DNA of 64,000 nucleotides from Streptomyces sp. Q6 (GCF_036967205.1 NZ_CP146022.1:434001-498000); one strand, 5' to 3'; positions 19,000-28,925 are shown, counted from the stretch's first letter. Made by a program: numbers and translations. The notes: generated by a model from the sequence alone, not told the origin.

Positions 19000-20634
19000 T
19001 CAGTCCAGATGTGTCGGCGCGAACATGCGCAGCAGCGCGGGCAGCACCACGACGCGCGGTCCGGGGGCGGCCAGCGCCGCCGCCAGGTCGTCGCGCAGCG
19101 CCTGCGGTGACGTACGGACCGCGGGCACCCCGAAGGACTCGGCGAGGGCCACGAAGTCCGGCCGGGCCAGTTCGGTGGCGGTGGTCTCGCCGAAGGTGTC
19201 GGTGAGGTACTCGCGCAGGATGCCGTAGCCGCCGTCGTCGACGATCAGCCAGGTGACGTTCAGCGACTCCTGCCGCGCGGTGGCGAGTTCGGCGATCGAG
19301 TAGAGGGCGCCGCCGTCGCCGGAGACCGCGAGGACGGGCGTCGTCGGGTCGGCGGCCGCGGCGCCGAGCGCGGCCGGGAATCCGTAGCCCAGGCCGCCCG
19401 CGCCCTGCGCCGAGTGCAGCGCGCCGGGCCAGGCCGACCACGCCCAGTAGGCGAGGATCGTCATGTCCCAGAAGGACGGGGACCGCGCCGGGAGCGCCTC
19501 GCGCACGGCCGCCAACACGCCCTGCTCCAGGGCGAGTTCCTGACCGTCGATCCGTTCCCGTACGGCGTCGAGGACGTCGGCGACCCGGGCGGCGGCCTTC
19601 GCGTCGGGGCGCTCGTCGACCTCCGCGACCAGGGCTCGCAGCGCGAGGCGGGCGTCGGCGTGGATGCCGAGGGCGGGGTGGTTGGCCTCCAGCTTGCCCG
19701 CGTCGGCCTCGATGTGGACGACGCGGCCGCGCGGCGCGAACGTGTGGTAGTTCGAGGACAGTTCGCCGAGTCCGGAACCGACCACCAGCAGGACGTCGGC
19801 GTCCTCCAGGAACGCCGTCGTGTGCCGGTCCTCCAGCCACGACCGGAGCGAGAGCGGGTGCTCCCAGGGGAACGCCCCCTTGCCGCCGAACGTGCACACC
19901 ACCGGCGCGGACACCTTCTCCGCGAGCGCGCGCAGTTCCTCGGCCGCGCCCGAGCGGACGACTCCGCCGCCCGCGATGATCACCGGGCGCTCCGCCCGCG
20001 ACAGCAACTCCGCCGCAGCCGTGGTGAGTTCGGGGCGGGGAGTCAATGGGCGCGGGGTCGCCTCCATCGCGGAGACCACCGGCAGCGACGCCTGCGCGAG
20101 CAGGACGTCCTGCGGGATCTCCACGTACACCGGGCCGTGCGGCACGGTCAGCGCCGACTCCCAGGCGGCCGCGATCGCCGACGGGATCTGCGACTGCGTG
20201 CGTACCGTGTGCACGGACTTCACCACCCCCCGGAACGCGGCCTGCTGGTCGGGGAGTTCGTGCAGGTAGCCGTGGCGTCCGCCGCCGAGCCCGGCCACCG
20301 GCACCTGGCTGGAGATCGCCACGACCGGCGCGGACGCGGCCGCCGCCTCCTGAAGCGCGGGCAGCGACGTCAGCGCGCCGGGTCCCGTCGACAGGAACAG
20401 CGGCGCGGCCCGGCCGGTCGTCCTGCCGTACGCGTCCGCCGCGAACCCGGCGTTGTTCTCGACGCGGAGTCCGACGTAGCGCAGCTCCGAGCGGCGCAGC
20501 GCGTCGAAGAGGCCGAGCGCGTGCTGTCCCGGTACGCCGAACACCGTCGTCGCGCCGAGCCCGGCGAGCGTCTCGACGACCAGGTCGCCGCCGATCCGCC
20601 CCGCGCCCGTAGCCGTGGTCGTAGCCGTGTCCAT
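19000..20634 (-). CDS. Thiamine-diphosphate-dependent enzyme, acetolactate-synthase-like
   Basis: The 544-residue product shows the three-domain fold of acetolactate synthase relatives. The N-terminal Pyr domain has FGVPGQHALGLFDAL and VENNAGFAADAYGR, with the Glu that activates ThDP. GPGALTSLPALQEA follows. The central domain contains FGGKGAFPWEHPLS. The C-terminal PP domain has the ThDP/Mg motif beginning GDGGALYSIAELATA and ending near IVDDGGYGI. ATG at 20634 follows GGAAAGG. It lies 38 bases after the sodium symporter gene, and the two form an operon opposite a PucR regulator. The acid decarboxylated or condensed is unknown. The symporter pairing suggests catabolism of an imported compound rather than branched-chain amino-acid synthesis. 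Confidence 0.85.
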   Translation of the reverse strand: MDTATTTATGAGRIGGDLVVETLAGLGATTVFGVPGQHALGLFDALRRSELRYVGLRVENNAGFAADAYGRTTGRAAPLFLSTGPGALTSLPALQEAAAASAPVVAISSQVPVAGLGGGRHGYLHELPDQQAAFRGVVKSVHTVRTQSQIPSAIAAAWESALTVPHGPVYVEIPQDVLLAQASLPVVSAMEATPRPLTPRPELTTAAAELLSRAERPVIIAGGGVVRSGAAEELRALAEKVSAPVVCTFGGKGAFPWEHPLSLRSWLEDRHTTAFLEDADVLLVVGSGLGELSSNYHTFAPRGRVVHIEADAGKLEANHPALGIHADARLALRALVAEVDERPDAKAAARVADVLDAVRERIDGQELALEQGVLAAVREALPARSPSFWDMTILAYWAWSAWPGALHSAQGAGGLGYGFPAALGAAAADPTTPVLAVSGDGGALYSIAELATARQESLNVTWLIVDDGGYGILREYLTDTFGETTATELARPDFVALAESFGVPAVRTSPQALRDDLAAALAAPGPRVVVLPALLRMFAPTHLD

Positions 20635-20672
20635 GTGTGGGTGACCGCCTTTCCTGAAGATCTGGTGGGTGC

Positions 20673-22157
20673 TCAGCCCTGGGCCGCGGCCGGGGTACCG
20701 ACCGGGTCCGCGGTCTCGCCGCCGCGTCCGGCGACGCGCTCGCGCCAGTGCGCGAGGACGGCCGGGTCGGTGGGACGGGTCGCCAGGGAGACGACGACGT
20801 ACGCGACGAGGGAGGCCGACAGGCCGTAGTAGACGGGCTCGTTGGCGAGGATCCCGTAGCCGGCCATGAGGCCGATGACGGCCGTGCCGCCGACCGCGAC
20901 GGCGGCCAGCGCGCCCGGCGCCGTGCCGCGCTTCCACAGCAGGCCGCCGAGGATCGGCACGAGGAGCCCGCCGACGAGCAGGTTGTAGGCGACGGTCAGC
21001 GCCTCGACGACGTCGTTCAGGACGATCGCGATGCCGATGACCGCGAGGCCCATGACCAGGATGAACGCCCGGTTGTCGGCCACCTCGTCGCGCTCCGCCC
21101 CAACGCCCTCGCCCCGCGTGCCGCGCACCGCTCCGCGCAGCCGCGCCCAGATGTCGTTGTTGGCGACGGTGGCGCAGGCGATGAGCGCGCCCGAGGACGT
21201 CGACATCACCGCGGCGAGAGCGGCGGCGAGCACCAGTCCCCTTACTCCGACGGGCAGTTCGTCCTTGACGATGGTCGCGAAGGCCGAGTCCGCCGAGGGC
21301 AGCTTCGGGTACATCGCCTTGGCCGCCGTCCCGATGACGGCGCCCGCTATCGCGTACACGAGGCAGTACGTGCCGGCCGCGGTGCCGCCGAAGCGGGCGA
21401 CCTTGTCGTTGCGGGCCGTGAAGACGCGCTGCCAGATGTCCTGCCCGATGAGCATGCCGAACGTGTAGATCAGGACGTACGTGAAGATGGTCTCGCCGCC
21501 GATGCCCAGCGGGTCGAAGTAGGAGGTCGGGAGCTTCGCCTTCATCTCGCTGAAGCCGCCCGCCTTCACGACGGCGATGGGCAGCAGCAGGAGCAGGACG
21601 CCGATCGTCTTCACGACGAACTGCACCATGTCGGTGAGGGTGATGGACCACATGCCGCCGAGCGTCGAGTAGGCGACGACGATGGAGCCGCCGAGGACGA
21701 TCGCCAGGGTGCGGTTCATGTCGAAGATGACGTCGAAGATCGTGGCGTACGCGATGGTGGAGGTGACCGCCAGCATCAGCGTGTACGCCCACATCACGAC
21801 GCCGGAGATCACACCGGCGCGGCCGCCGTAGCGCAGGTCGAGCATCTCGGAGACGGTGTAGACCTTCAGGCGGGAGATCCGCGCCGAGAAGAAGACCGAC
21901 AGGGCCAGCAGGCCGAGCCCGATCGTGAACACCATCCAGGCGCCGGAGAGTCCGTACTGGTAGCCGAGGCCGACGCCGCCGATGGTCGAGGCGCCGCCGA
22001 GGACGATGGCGGCCATCGTGCCGGAGTACATGCCCGGTCCCAGGCGACGTCCGGCGACGAGGAACTCGGCCTTCGTGCCGGCGCGGCGCATGCCCCACCA
22101 GCCCATCGCCAGCATGCCGGCGAGATAGATGACGATCACTGTGTAGTCGACGGCCAT
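20673..22157 (-). CDS. Sodium:solute symporter family transporter
   Basis: This membrane protein of 494 residues has about 13 helices. The N terminus DYTVIVIYLAGMLAMGWWG is typical of the SSS family. The Na+/substrate core includes GGASTIGGVGLGYQYGLSG near residues 53-71, and TSSGALIACATVANND near residue 325 matches the conserved sodium-site helix. ATG at 22157 follows GGAGGG. It is the first gene of an operon with the ThDP enzyme and is divergent from the PucR gene. The substrate is unknown. Confidence 0.87.
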   Translation of the reverse strand: MAVDYTVIVIYLAGMLAMGWWGMRRAGTKAEFLVAGRRLGPGMYSGTMAAIVLGGASTIGGVGLGYQYGLSGAWMVFTIGLGLLALSVFFSARISRLKVYTVSEMLDLRYGGRAGVISGVVMWAYTLMLAVTSTIAYATIFDVIFDMNRTLAIVLGGSIVVAYSTLGGMWSITLTDMVQFVVKTIGVLLLLLPIAVVKAGGFSEMKAKLPTSYFDPLGIGGETIFTYVLIYTFGMLIGQDIWQRVFTARNDKVARFGGTAAGTYCLVYAIAGAVIGTAAKAMYPKLPSADSAFATIVKDELPVGVRGLVLAAALAAVMSTSSGALIACATVANNDIWARLRGAVRGTRGEGVGAERDEVADNRAFILVMGLAVIGIAIVLNDVVEALTVAYNLLVGGLLVPILGGLLWKRGTAPGALAAVAVGGTAVIGLMAGYGILANEPVYYGLSASLVAYVVVSLATRPTDPAVLAHWRERVAGRGGETADPVGTPAAAQG

Positions 22158-22233
22158 GGGGCAGCCCTCCTTCGCGCACATCAGGGGGAGACGGAGCATG
22201 ACCCTAGATGGCCGGGAAGCGGCGCTGAAGTGT

Positions 22234-22273
22234 ACGTTTCCTCCACTCACCGGCCCCGGAGCAGAGGAAACGT
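22234..22273. promoter_or_regulatory. Perfect inverted repeat in the PucR/symporter divergent promoter
   Basis: ACGTTTCCTC (22234-22243) and GAGGAAACGT (22264-22273) are exact reverse complements separated by 20 bases. Arm centres are 30 bases apart, close to three helical turns, so a dimer or tetramer could bind one face of the DNA. The right arm ends 5 bases before the pucR ATG and includes its GAGGAAA ribosome site. It could therefore block translation start by forming an mRNA hairpin, or it could be the autoregulatory operator. Confidence 0.6.
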
Positions 22274-22278
22274 CCACC

Positions 22279-23718
22279 ATGCCCGACGCGGCGCCCACAC
22301 CCACGGCTCCCCACGCGCCACCCACTCCCCCGGTCGCCCTCGGCACTCTGCTCGCCCTTGAGGACCTGGGCCTTCGGCTGGTCGCGGGCGGGCCCGCCGA
22401 CGACGTTCCGGTCCACTGGGTGCACACGTCCGAGATGCCGGACCCGTACCCGTATCTGCTGGGCGGGGAGTTGCTGCTGAGCGCGGGCGCGCACGCCACG
22501 GAGGCGGCGGGCACGGGCTCGTACTTCGACGACTACGTGGCGCAGATCGTGGCGGCGGGCGGCGCCGCGCTCGGGTTCGGGCTCGCGCCGGTCCACGACA
22601 CGGTGCCGCGGGCGCTGGTGGAGGCGTGCGAGCGGCGCGGCCTTCCGCTCCTGGAGGTGCCGCCGCGGACGACGTTCAGCGGGATCGCGCGGGCCGTCTG
22701 GGCGCTGATGGCGCAGGTCAGGCACGCGGAGCTGCGGCGGGTCACCGAGGCCCAGCAGAGCCTGGCCGCGGCGGCGTCACGGCCGAACCCGGTCGCCGGT
22801 GTCCTCGCCCAACTCGCCCGGCACACGGGCGGGTTCGCGGTCCTGGTGGCGCCGGACGGCGCTGTGGTGCGGGACGCGGGAACCCGCCCGGACCGGGACG
22901 CGGCGCGGGCCCTCGCGGCGCTCACCGACGTCGTACGCGCACCGTCGCCGGGCGCCCGCCCCGCCTCGGCGTCCGACACGTCCGGCGCCGTCCACCTGTC
23001 CGCGTACGGGCTCGGCGACGGGCACGCGCTCGGCCTGGCGACGACCTCCCGCAGCAGCGCGGGGCACACGATCGCGGGCGCCGCGGTGGTGCTCCTGACC
23101 CTGCTGACCCACCGGCGTGACGCCCCGGGGACGCGGAGCGTTCCGCGGCGCTCGTCCGGCTGCTGCTCGGGGAGCGGCCGCAGGACGTGACGGAACTGCT
23201 GGGCGGCGACATGTGGCGGGTGGCGCGGCTACGGCGCACTTCCCCGCGGAGGACGGCGGGGCGGGTGAGGCGGAGGTCCCGGAGCTGCCCACCCCCTGCG
23301 CGACGGCGACGGGTCCCGCGTCACGGCGCTGTTCCCCGCGGGTCAGCAGGTCGTGGGCCCCGCGGGCTGGTCGGTCGGGGTCAGCGCGGAGGTCACGACC
23401 CGCGATCTGACGCTCGGCGACGCACAGGCGTCCCGCGCCCTGGCGCGGGCGGTCGCCACCCGCGCGCCGGTCGCGCACCACAGGTCCGAGGCGGCGGGCC
23501 CGGCCCTCACCCCGCTGCTCGACTCCCCCGTCCTCGTCGAGACGCTCCGCAACTGGCTCGCGGTGCACGGGAGTTGGGACCGCACGGCGGTCGCGCTCGG
23601 CGTGCACCGCAACACCGTGCGGCAGCGGATCGGCAAGTGCGCACGGCTGCTCACCGCCGATCTCGACCACCCGGACGTCCGGATGGAGCTGTGGTTCGCG
23701 CTGCGCCACGCGCCGTGA
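22279..23718 (+). pseudogene. PucR-family transcriptional regulator (three frameshifts as sequenced)
   Basis: If repaired this is about 480 residues. The N-terminal PucR domain (about residues 20-140) begins LGTLLALEDLGLRLVAGG and continues with WVHTSEMPDPYPYLLGGELLL in two overlapping blocks. A middle region follows. The C-terminal HTH_30 domain has RNWLAVHGSWDRTAVALG and HRNTVRQRIGKCARLL. Three single-base losses break it: one G in 23127-23130, one G at 23227-23228, and one C in 23288-23290. Restoring them gives continuous family sequence such as ERSAALVRLLLGERPQDVTE and PLRDGDGSRVTALFPAGQQV. It is divergent from the symporter/ThDP operon, which it probably controls. Three independent losses of the same type argue for base-calling error. 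Confidence 0.85.
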
Positions 23719-23735
23719 CACCGCCCGCGCCGGCC

Positions 23736-24071
23736 TCAGGGACCGGACAGGTCCGTGCGACCCGACAGGTCCGACCGGCCCTTCGGGGCCGACCGGTCGA
23801 AGGCGCCCGCCTTCCGCGCGGCGGAGTGCAGGGCGCGCAGGGCCAGCAGCAGGACCCCGATGTCATCCAGGTAGATCGGGTCGGGCAGCAGGTCGACCGG
23901 CGAGATCGTGTACACGACGGCCGCCCAGAACAGGGCCTTGTCGCGGACGGGGATGCCCGCGTCCCTCAGGAGTTTGCGGGCCCGGAACACCCGCACCAGC
24001 AGAACCGCGGCCACGACCAGCATGGCGAGCGCGGCCACTCCCGCCAGCACGATCCAGGTGTTGCTGTCCAT
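23736..24071 (-). CDS. DUF1232 (YkvA-like) membrane protein
   Basis: The 111-residue product has an N-terminal membrane helix (about residues 7-27) and then the DUF1232 core, including KALFWAAVVYTISPVDLLPD and DDIGVLLLALRALH near residues 45-85. The ISPVDLLPDxIxxLDD pattern is the family signature. Function is unknown; family members are small membrane-associated proteins in many bacteria. The C-terminal tail is short, charged and repetitive (two copies of a DLSG motif). It is a single gene, converging with pucR by 17 bases. Confidence 0.8.
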   Translation of the reverse strand: MDSNTWIVLAGVAALAMLVVAAVLLVRVFRARKLLRDAGIPVRDKALFWAAVVYTISPVDLLPDPIYLDDIGVLLLALRALHSAARKAGAFDRSAPKGRSDLSGRTDLSGP

Positions 24072-24227
24072 CGGTCGTCCCCCTCATGTCCCCGCGCGGC
24101 GCGGCCGCCCGGCCGTCAGCTCCCACGGTGAGAGCCCCTCCTCGCGTCGGCGCCCGGTCGCGACGCTCCGCCCGGCACGCGAGGATGAAGTCCGGCTCGG
24201 GGCGGATACGTACACGAGGAGGACTCG

Positions 24228-24401
24228 GTGACGCTCATCGTCGTCGCGATGATCCTGGGAGCTTTCAGCGTGGCCTGCATCGTCGTCACGGCGCGGCAGG
24301 TCGCGTCGGACGACATCGCGATCGGCCCACCGGTGGCGGCCCTGATCGCCGCGTTCGCCTCGGCCGGGCTGATGCTCCTGGCCACGGCCCTGGGCCACTG
24401 A
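24228..24401 (+). CDS. Small two-helix membrane protein
   Basis: This 57-residue frame starts with GTG (24228) after a strong ribosome site, AGGAGGA. It encodes two hydrophobic helices (about residues 2-22 and 35-54) separated by a loop with polar residues QVASDD. No Cys or charged motif suggests a catalytic role. The good ribosome site and the fit between the divergent DUF1232 gene and the convergent DUF5709 gene support it as real. The stop is 19 bases from the DUF5709 stop. Function is unknown. Confidence 0.6.
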   Translation: MTLIVVAMILGAFSVACIVVTARQVASDDIAIGPPVAALIAAFASAGLMLLATALGH

Positions 24402-24420
24402 ACCGGCCCGGCACCGGGCC

Positions 24421-24933
24421 TCACAGCTCGGCGCCGCCGTCCTCGTCGACCACGTGCATGGCGGCCTCCTCCGCGGAGGCGGCGCCGCCGTCGAGACCGA
24501 CCTCCATGGCCAGCATGTCCTTCTCGGCGTCCTCGTGGGCGCCTTCGTCCTCCGCCACGAGACGTCCGGCGCGCACCGTGCCCACCTCGTAGTCCAGTGG
24601 TTCGCCGTCACCGTCGCGGAGGTCACCGACGCCGTCGTCACCGTCGCCGTCGTCCGACTCCAGCGCCTCCAGCTCGTCGAGCACGGTGTCCGGGCTCTCC
24701 TCGGCGAGCCGTTCGTCGAGGCTCTCCCCGTGCCGCTGCTCGGCCGCGGTGGTGCCGGTGTGCTCCACGCCCAGGGGCCGCTCGGGCGGCGACCACCCCT
24801 CGTCGTACGGGTCCACGCCACGGTCGTAGAGGGTGTCCTCCACATCGAGGATGCCCTCGTCCTCCCGCGCGTCCGGGTCACCGGGCTGGTACACCTCGTC
24901 GCCCATGACCACGTCGTCGCTTCGCTCGGTCAT
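24421..24933 (-). CDS. DUF5709 family acidic protein
   Basis: The 170-residue product is strongly acidic and hydrophilic with no signal peptide or membrane segment. The N-terminal part contains VYQPGDPD near residues 14-21, LDVEDTLYDRGVDPYDEGWSP near residues 29-49 (split by no insertion) and PERPLGVE, the conserved DUF5709 pattern found in actinobacteria. The middle is a run of Asp/Gly/Glu residues, and the C-terminal half contains AEDEGAHEDAE. Function is unknown; such acidic proteins are often stress-related, which is only a family impression. It is convergent with the small membrane protein gene. Confidence 0.78.
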   Translation of the reverse strand: MTERSDDVVMGDEVYQPGDPDAREDEGILDVEDTLYDRGVDPYDEGWSPPERPLGVEHTGTTAAEQRHGESLDERLAEESPDTVLDELEALESDDGDGDDGVGDLRDGDGEPLDYEVGTVRAGRLVAEDEGAHEDAEKDMLAMEVGLDGGAASAEEAAMHVVDEDGGAEL

Positions 24934-25066
24934 CCTGCGCTCACCTCGTCTTCCTGCCCCCGTTCGACCCCGTCCTGGTTTCCAGCCTGCGCCAGGTCAC
25001 ACGTTCCGGCCGCGCCACGGATGAAATTCCTGCGGACCGGCGGACTTATTCACCATTTTGCGGCAT

Positions 25067-25453
25067 TCACACAGTTTGCGGTACGACGACGATCTGCACG
25101 TCGTCCTCGTAGACCACCTGCCCCGGATCAGCGGACGTGACCCGATGGCAGGCGACCCCGTGGGCGGCCAGGATCTCCAGGTAGCCGGCGACCCGGTCGA
25201 TCAGGTGGACCGCGGTCGGCTTGAACCAGGCGGCGGCCCCGGGGTTGATCCGCGGGTCGTAGACCGACGCGTCCACGGTCGACGGGTCGGTGTACGCGGC
25301 GTCGAACCAGGCGTTGTTCTCGCGCCGGAACCGCTCCTGCTCCGCGGTGAGGCGGCCGCTCCGCCCCAGGTTGTTGACCAGCCCGAACACGCCCTTGAAA
25401 TGGCCTTGTTCGTTCGGGACCACCGACTGGAACCGCACATACTCGTTCGCCAT
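25067..25453 (-). CDS. Conserved hypothetical protein
   Basis: I do not recognise a named domain in this 128-residue product. It is soluble, mixed alpha/beta by composition, with MANEYVRFQSVVPNEQGHF at the N terminus, a helical charged middle (LTAEQERFRRENNAWFDAAY) and a hydrophobic C-terminal strand ending IVVVP. A conserved-looking segment with YDPRINPGAAAWFK lies near residues 66-79. The start at 25453 is chosen because the codon bias and the folded-looking region begin there; longer in-frame options are low-complexity. It is divergent from the Kre9-like gene across 232 bases of GC-rich sequence in which I see no clear site. Confidence 0.6.
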   Translation of the reverse strand: MANEYVRFQSVVPNEQGHFKGVFGLVNNLGRSGRLTAEQERFRRENNAWFDAAYTDPSTVDASVYDPRINPGAAAWFKPTAVHLIDRVAGYLEILAAHGVACHRVTSADPGQVVYEDDVQIVVVPQTV

Positions 25454-25685
25454 CGGGCGATCTTCGCACGGCCCCCGCGGGCCGCCTCGCGCGCGGGCGC
25501 GAGGATGCGCGGGCCCGGCGGTCCTGTCCTGCCGAGGCCGCCGCTTCGGGGACATCGGCGTACCTCGTGGGGGTGGGGCTGCCCACCGGGGCCTTACGTG
25601 ATCTTGCGGGGGTGGCAGGAGTCTCGTGTCAGCTCCTGATCCCCGACTCCGTCCCACTCCCCCACTCCCGGAACGAGGTCGTCGC

Positions 25686-26119
25686 ATGCGCCGCACCGGA
25701 TTCCTGTCCCTCGCCGTCGCCCCGCTGCTGTTCGCCTTCGCCCCCGCCGTCGAACCCGGCGCGGCGCTCACCGTGACCGAACCGGTCGCCGGCTCGGTCC
25801 ACCAGGCGCACGGCAGCCTCTTCGTCTCCTGGAACAACGCCACCGGCCAGGAGGTGGACATGTGGCTCGTGCGCGGCGGCACGGCACGGGTGGTGCAGCT
25901 CGCGTCGAAGCTCGGCTCCGCGCCGACGGGCGAGACGGCGACCGTCCTGCCCGACGTCCCGGAGGGCCAGGGGTACGCCATCGAGCTGGCGAGCCGCGAC
26001 GGCGGCACCCGCGCCTACAGCGCGGCGTTCACCGTGGGCCCGACGGTCCGGGCCCCGGCGGCCGGGCCTTCGGCCTGGACGGCGCTACCGGCGCCCGCCG
26101 GCGGCCGCACCCGGACTAG
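25686..26119 (+). CDS. Secreted protein with Kre9/KNH-like N-terminal domain
   Basis: The 144-residue product has a signal peptide (residues 1 to about 27, RRTGFLSLAVAPLLFAFAP). One Ig-like beta domain follows, with LTVTEPVAGSVHQAHGSLFV, SWNNATGQEVDMWLVRG and GYAIELASRDGGTRAYSAAF, the pattern of the fungal Kre9/KNH and bacterial relatives. The frame runs open past the expected end. Restoring one C in the CCC at 26110-26112 closes it at the TAG ending 26119 with a C terminus of RTPD. Without that base it fuses by chance to the downstream regulator. It is likely an extracytoplasmic, possibly wall-associated protein. ATG at 25686 gives a good signal peptide. Confidence 0.65.
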
Positions 26120-26209
26120 GGCCGTCCCGGCCTCGGCGCGCGTCGGGCGATGTGCGTACCTGTCCCGCTCAGCGCCCCCGGGAGAGCTCGCCGGTGGGAG
26201 AATCCGGGC

Positions 26210-28808
26210 GTGGACGGGGGGATCCTCGAGCGGGATCTCGAACTGGGGCGGCTGGCCGCCGCCGTGCGGGAGGCCGCGGGCGGCGCCGGTTCCGTGGTGC
26301 TCGTCTTCGGAGAGGCCGGCATCGGCAAGTCCAGTCTGGTGCGGGCGCTGCCCGGCGTGCTGCCGCCGGGGGCGCGCCTCCTGGTCGGGCAGTGCGACGA
26401 CCTCGCCACGGGACGCCCCTCGGGCCACTGCGGGACCTCGTCGGCAGCGTCGGCGCGGAGCTCGCGCGGGCGGTGCGCGACGCCGGGGACCGGCACCGGG
26501 TCTACGAGGCGCTGTACGCCGAGCTGGCGGGGGCGCCGCACCCCGCGGTGCTCGTCGTGGAGGACGTGCACTGGGCGGACGAGGCGTCCCTCGACGCGCT
26601 GCGCTATCTGGCCCGCCGGGTCGAACGCCTGCCGGCCGTGCTCGTCCTCACCTACCGCGACGACGAGCTGGACCGGGGGCATCCGCTGCGCCAGCTGATC
26701 GGGCAGGTCTCGGGGCGGCCCGGGTGCACCGGCTGCGGCCCGCGCCGCTGTCCCGGGACGCGGTCGCCCTGCTCAGCGCCGCCGCCGGGCTCGATCCGGC
26801 CCAGGTGTACGCGGCGACGTCGGGGCATCCGTTCTTCGTCGCCGAGGTGGTGGCCGCGGGCGGCGCCGGCGAGGTGCCGCCGACCGTCGTGGACGCGGTC
26901 CTGGCCCGGCTGCGCCGCCTCGACGACACCACGCGGGACGCCCTGGAACAGCTGGCCGTGGTGCCCTCCGCGGTGGAGCGAAGGCTGGCCGACGCGCTCC
27001 TGCCGGACGGCGACGGCGCGCTCGCCGCGGCCGAGCAGGGCGGGTTCCTGGTCGTAGCACCCGACCGGGTGGCGTTCCGGCACGAGATCATCCGGCGGGC
27101 CCTCGCCGACTCGCTGCCCGCCGCCCGCCGCATCGCCCTGGACCGGGCGGTGCTGGCCGCGCTGGTGGCGACGCCGGACGCCGACCGCTCCCGGATCGTG
27201 CACCACGCGGCGGCGGCCGGGGACCGGGACGCGGTCGCCCGGTTCGGTCCCGACGCCGCGCGGGACGCCGCACGCGCGGGCGCGCACCGGGAGGCGGCCG
27301 CCCATCTGCGGCTCGTCCTGCGCGAGCGCGGACGCTACGGACCGGATCGACTGGCCGACCTCCTGGAGCAGTTCGCGGTCGAGAGCTACACGGTGGCGGA
27401 CTGGTCGGCGGCGGTCTCGGCGCAGCGCGAGGCGGTGGAGCTGCGCCGCAGCCTCGGCGATCTGCGGGCGCTCGGCGCTGATCTGCGCTGGCTGTCGCGG
27501 ATGCACTGGTGGGCCGGGGACGCGGAGGCGGCGCAGGCGGCGGCCCGGGAAGCGCTCCAGGTCCTGGAGCGGGCCGGGGACGACCGGCTGCTGGCCCTCG
27601 CGCTCAGCAACACCGCGCAGCTGCGCATGCTGTCGGACGCCTACGCGCAGGCCATCACGTACGGGGAGCGGGCCATCGGTCTCGCGCGCGGGACCGGCGA
27701 CGCGGCGATCCTGTCGCACGCCCTGAACAACGTCGGCTCCGCGCGCTGGCGGTCCGGGGACCCGGCGGGGCAGCGGCAGTTGGAGGAGAGCCTGGAGGTG
27801 GCGCTCGGCGCGGACGAGGCGGAGCACGCGTGCCGTGCCTACGCCAACATCGTCTGGTTCCTCCTCGATCAGCTGCGCTTCGCCGAGGCGGACCGGTTCC
27901 TCGTCCCGGCCATGGACCTCGCCGACCGCGCCGAACACCTGGGTTTCCTCACGTACTTCCATGTGGAGCTGGCGCTGCGGGAGTTCGCGGCCGGTGACTG
28001 GGCGGCGGCCGAGCGGTACGCGCTGCTGGGCGCGGACGGCTTCCCGCCCGCCCGCTGCCCGGCGCTCACCGTCCTCGCGCGGGTGCGCACCCGGCGCGGC
28101 GAGCCCGGCGGCGCCGAACTCCTCGACCAGGCCTGGGAGATCGCCCTCGGCACGCGGGAACTCCAGCGCACGGGCCCGGTGGCGGCCGCCCGCGCGGAGG
28201 CCGCGTGGCTGCGCGGCGATCCGGCGGGGGTGATCGCCGCCGCCGAGTGGACGTACGCGCAGGCCCGGCAGCTGTCGGCGGCGCCGCAGCGCGCCGAGCT
28301 GGGCTACTGGCTCGCCAAGGCGGGCCGGGCGCTCGCCCCGGACGACTCGTGCCATCCGTACGCGGTGCAGGCCGCGGGCCAGTGGGACAAGGCGGCGACG
28401 CTGTGGCAGCAGGCGGGCTGCCCGTACGAGCATGCCGCCGCGCTCGCCGAGAGCCCCGATCCCGCCGTCAAGCTGGGCGCGCTCCAGCTCCTGGACGAAC
28501 TGGGCGCGGCGCCGCTGTCCCGGCTGGTCAGGGCGGAGCTGCGGCGCCTCGGGGTGCGCCGGGTGCCGCGTGGCCCGTACGCGGCGAGCCGGCGCAACCC
28601 GGCGCGCCTGACGGATCGTCAACTCCAGGTCGTGCGGCTGCTGGTGGCGGGCCGTACCAACGCGGAGATCGCCGACCGGCTCGTGCTGTCGGTGCGCACC
28701 GTCGACAACCACGTCCGCGCGGTCCTGGAGAAGCTGGACGCGCCGACCCGCCGCAGGGCGGCCGAGCGGGCCCGGGACCTCGGCCTCGGGCCGGACGGCG
28801 AAACGTAG
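26210..28808 (+). pseudogene. Large ATP-binding LuxR-family (LAL) regulator (two frameshifts as sequenced)
   Basis: If repaired this is about 866 residues. An N-terminal AAA-type ATPase has Walker A GEAGIGKSSL near residues 32-41 and Walker B VLVVEDVHWADE. A long tetratricopeptide-like helical region follows (about residues 330-770). The C terminus is a LuxR helix-turn-helix with LTDRQLQVVRLLVAGRTNAE, IADRLVLSVRTVDNHVRAVL. One G is missing at 26410-26412 and one C at 26719-26721; restoring them gives ATGTPLGPLRDL and GRPRVHRLRPAPL. GTG at 26210 after GGGAG is the likely start. LAL proteins are often pathway activators, but no adjacent target cluster is obvious. Confidence 0.85.
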
Positions 28809-28925
28809 GTACCCGCAGGGCGTGAGGTGGGTGACGGCCACGCATGCCGGGCCCGGCGCCGCCCCGTAGAAACGGGCTGACCCGCCGCACCACCGGCGGA
28901 CCGCACTCATCGTCTCGGGGGATCC

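Noticed and set aside
25626-28808. A continuous 1060-codon frame that seems to fuse the Kre9-like secreted protein to the LAL regulator
   Set aside because: The frame is open only by chance in GC-rich DNA. The ATPase part of the regulator is encoded in the other two frames, and the secreted protein has its own stop once one base is restored near 26110.
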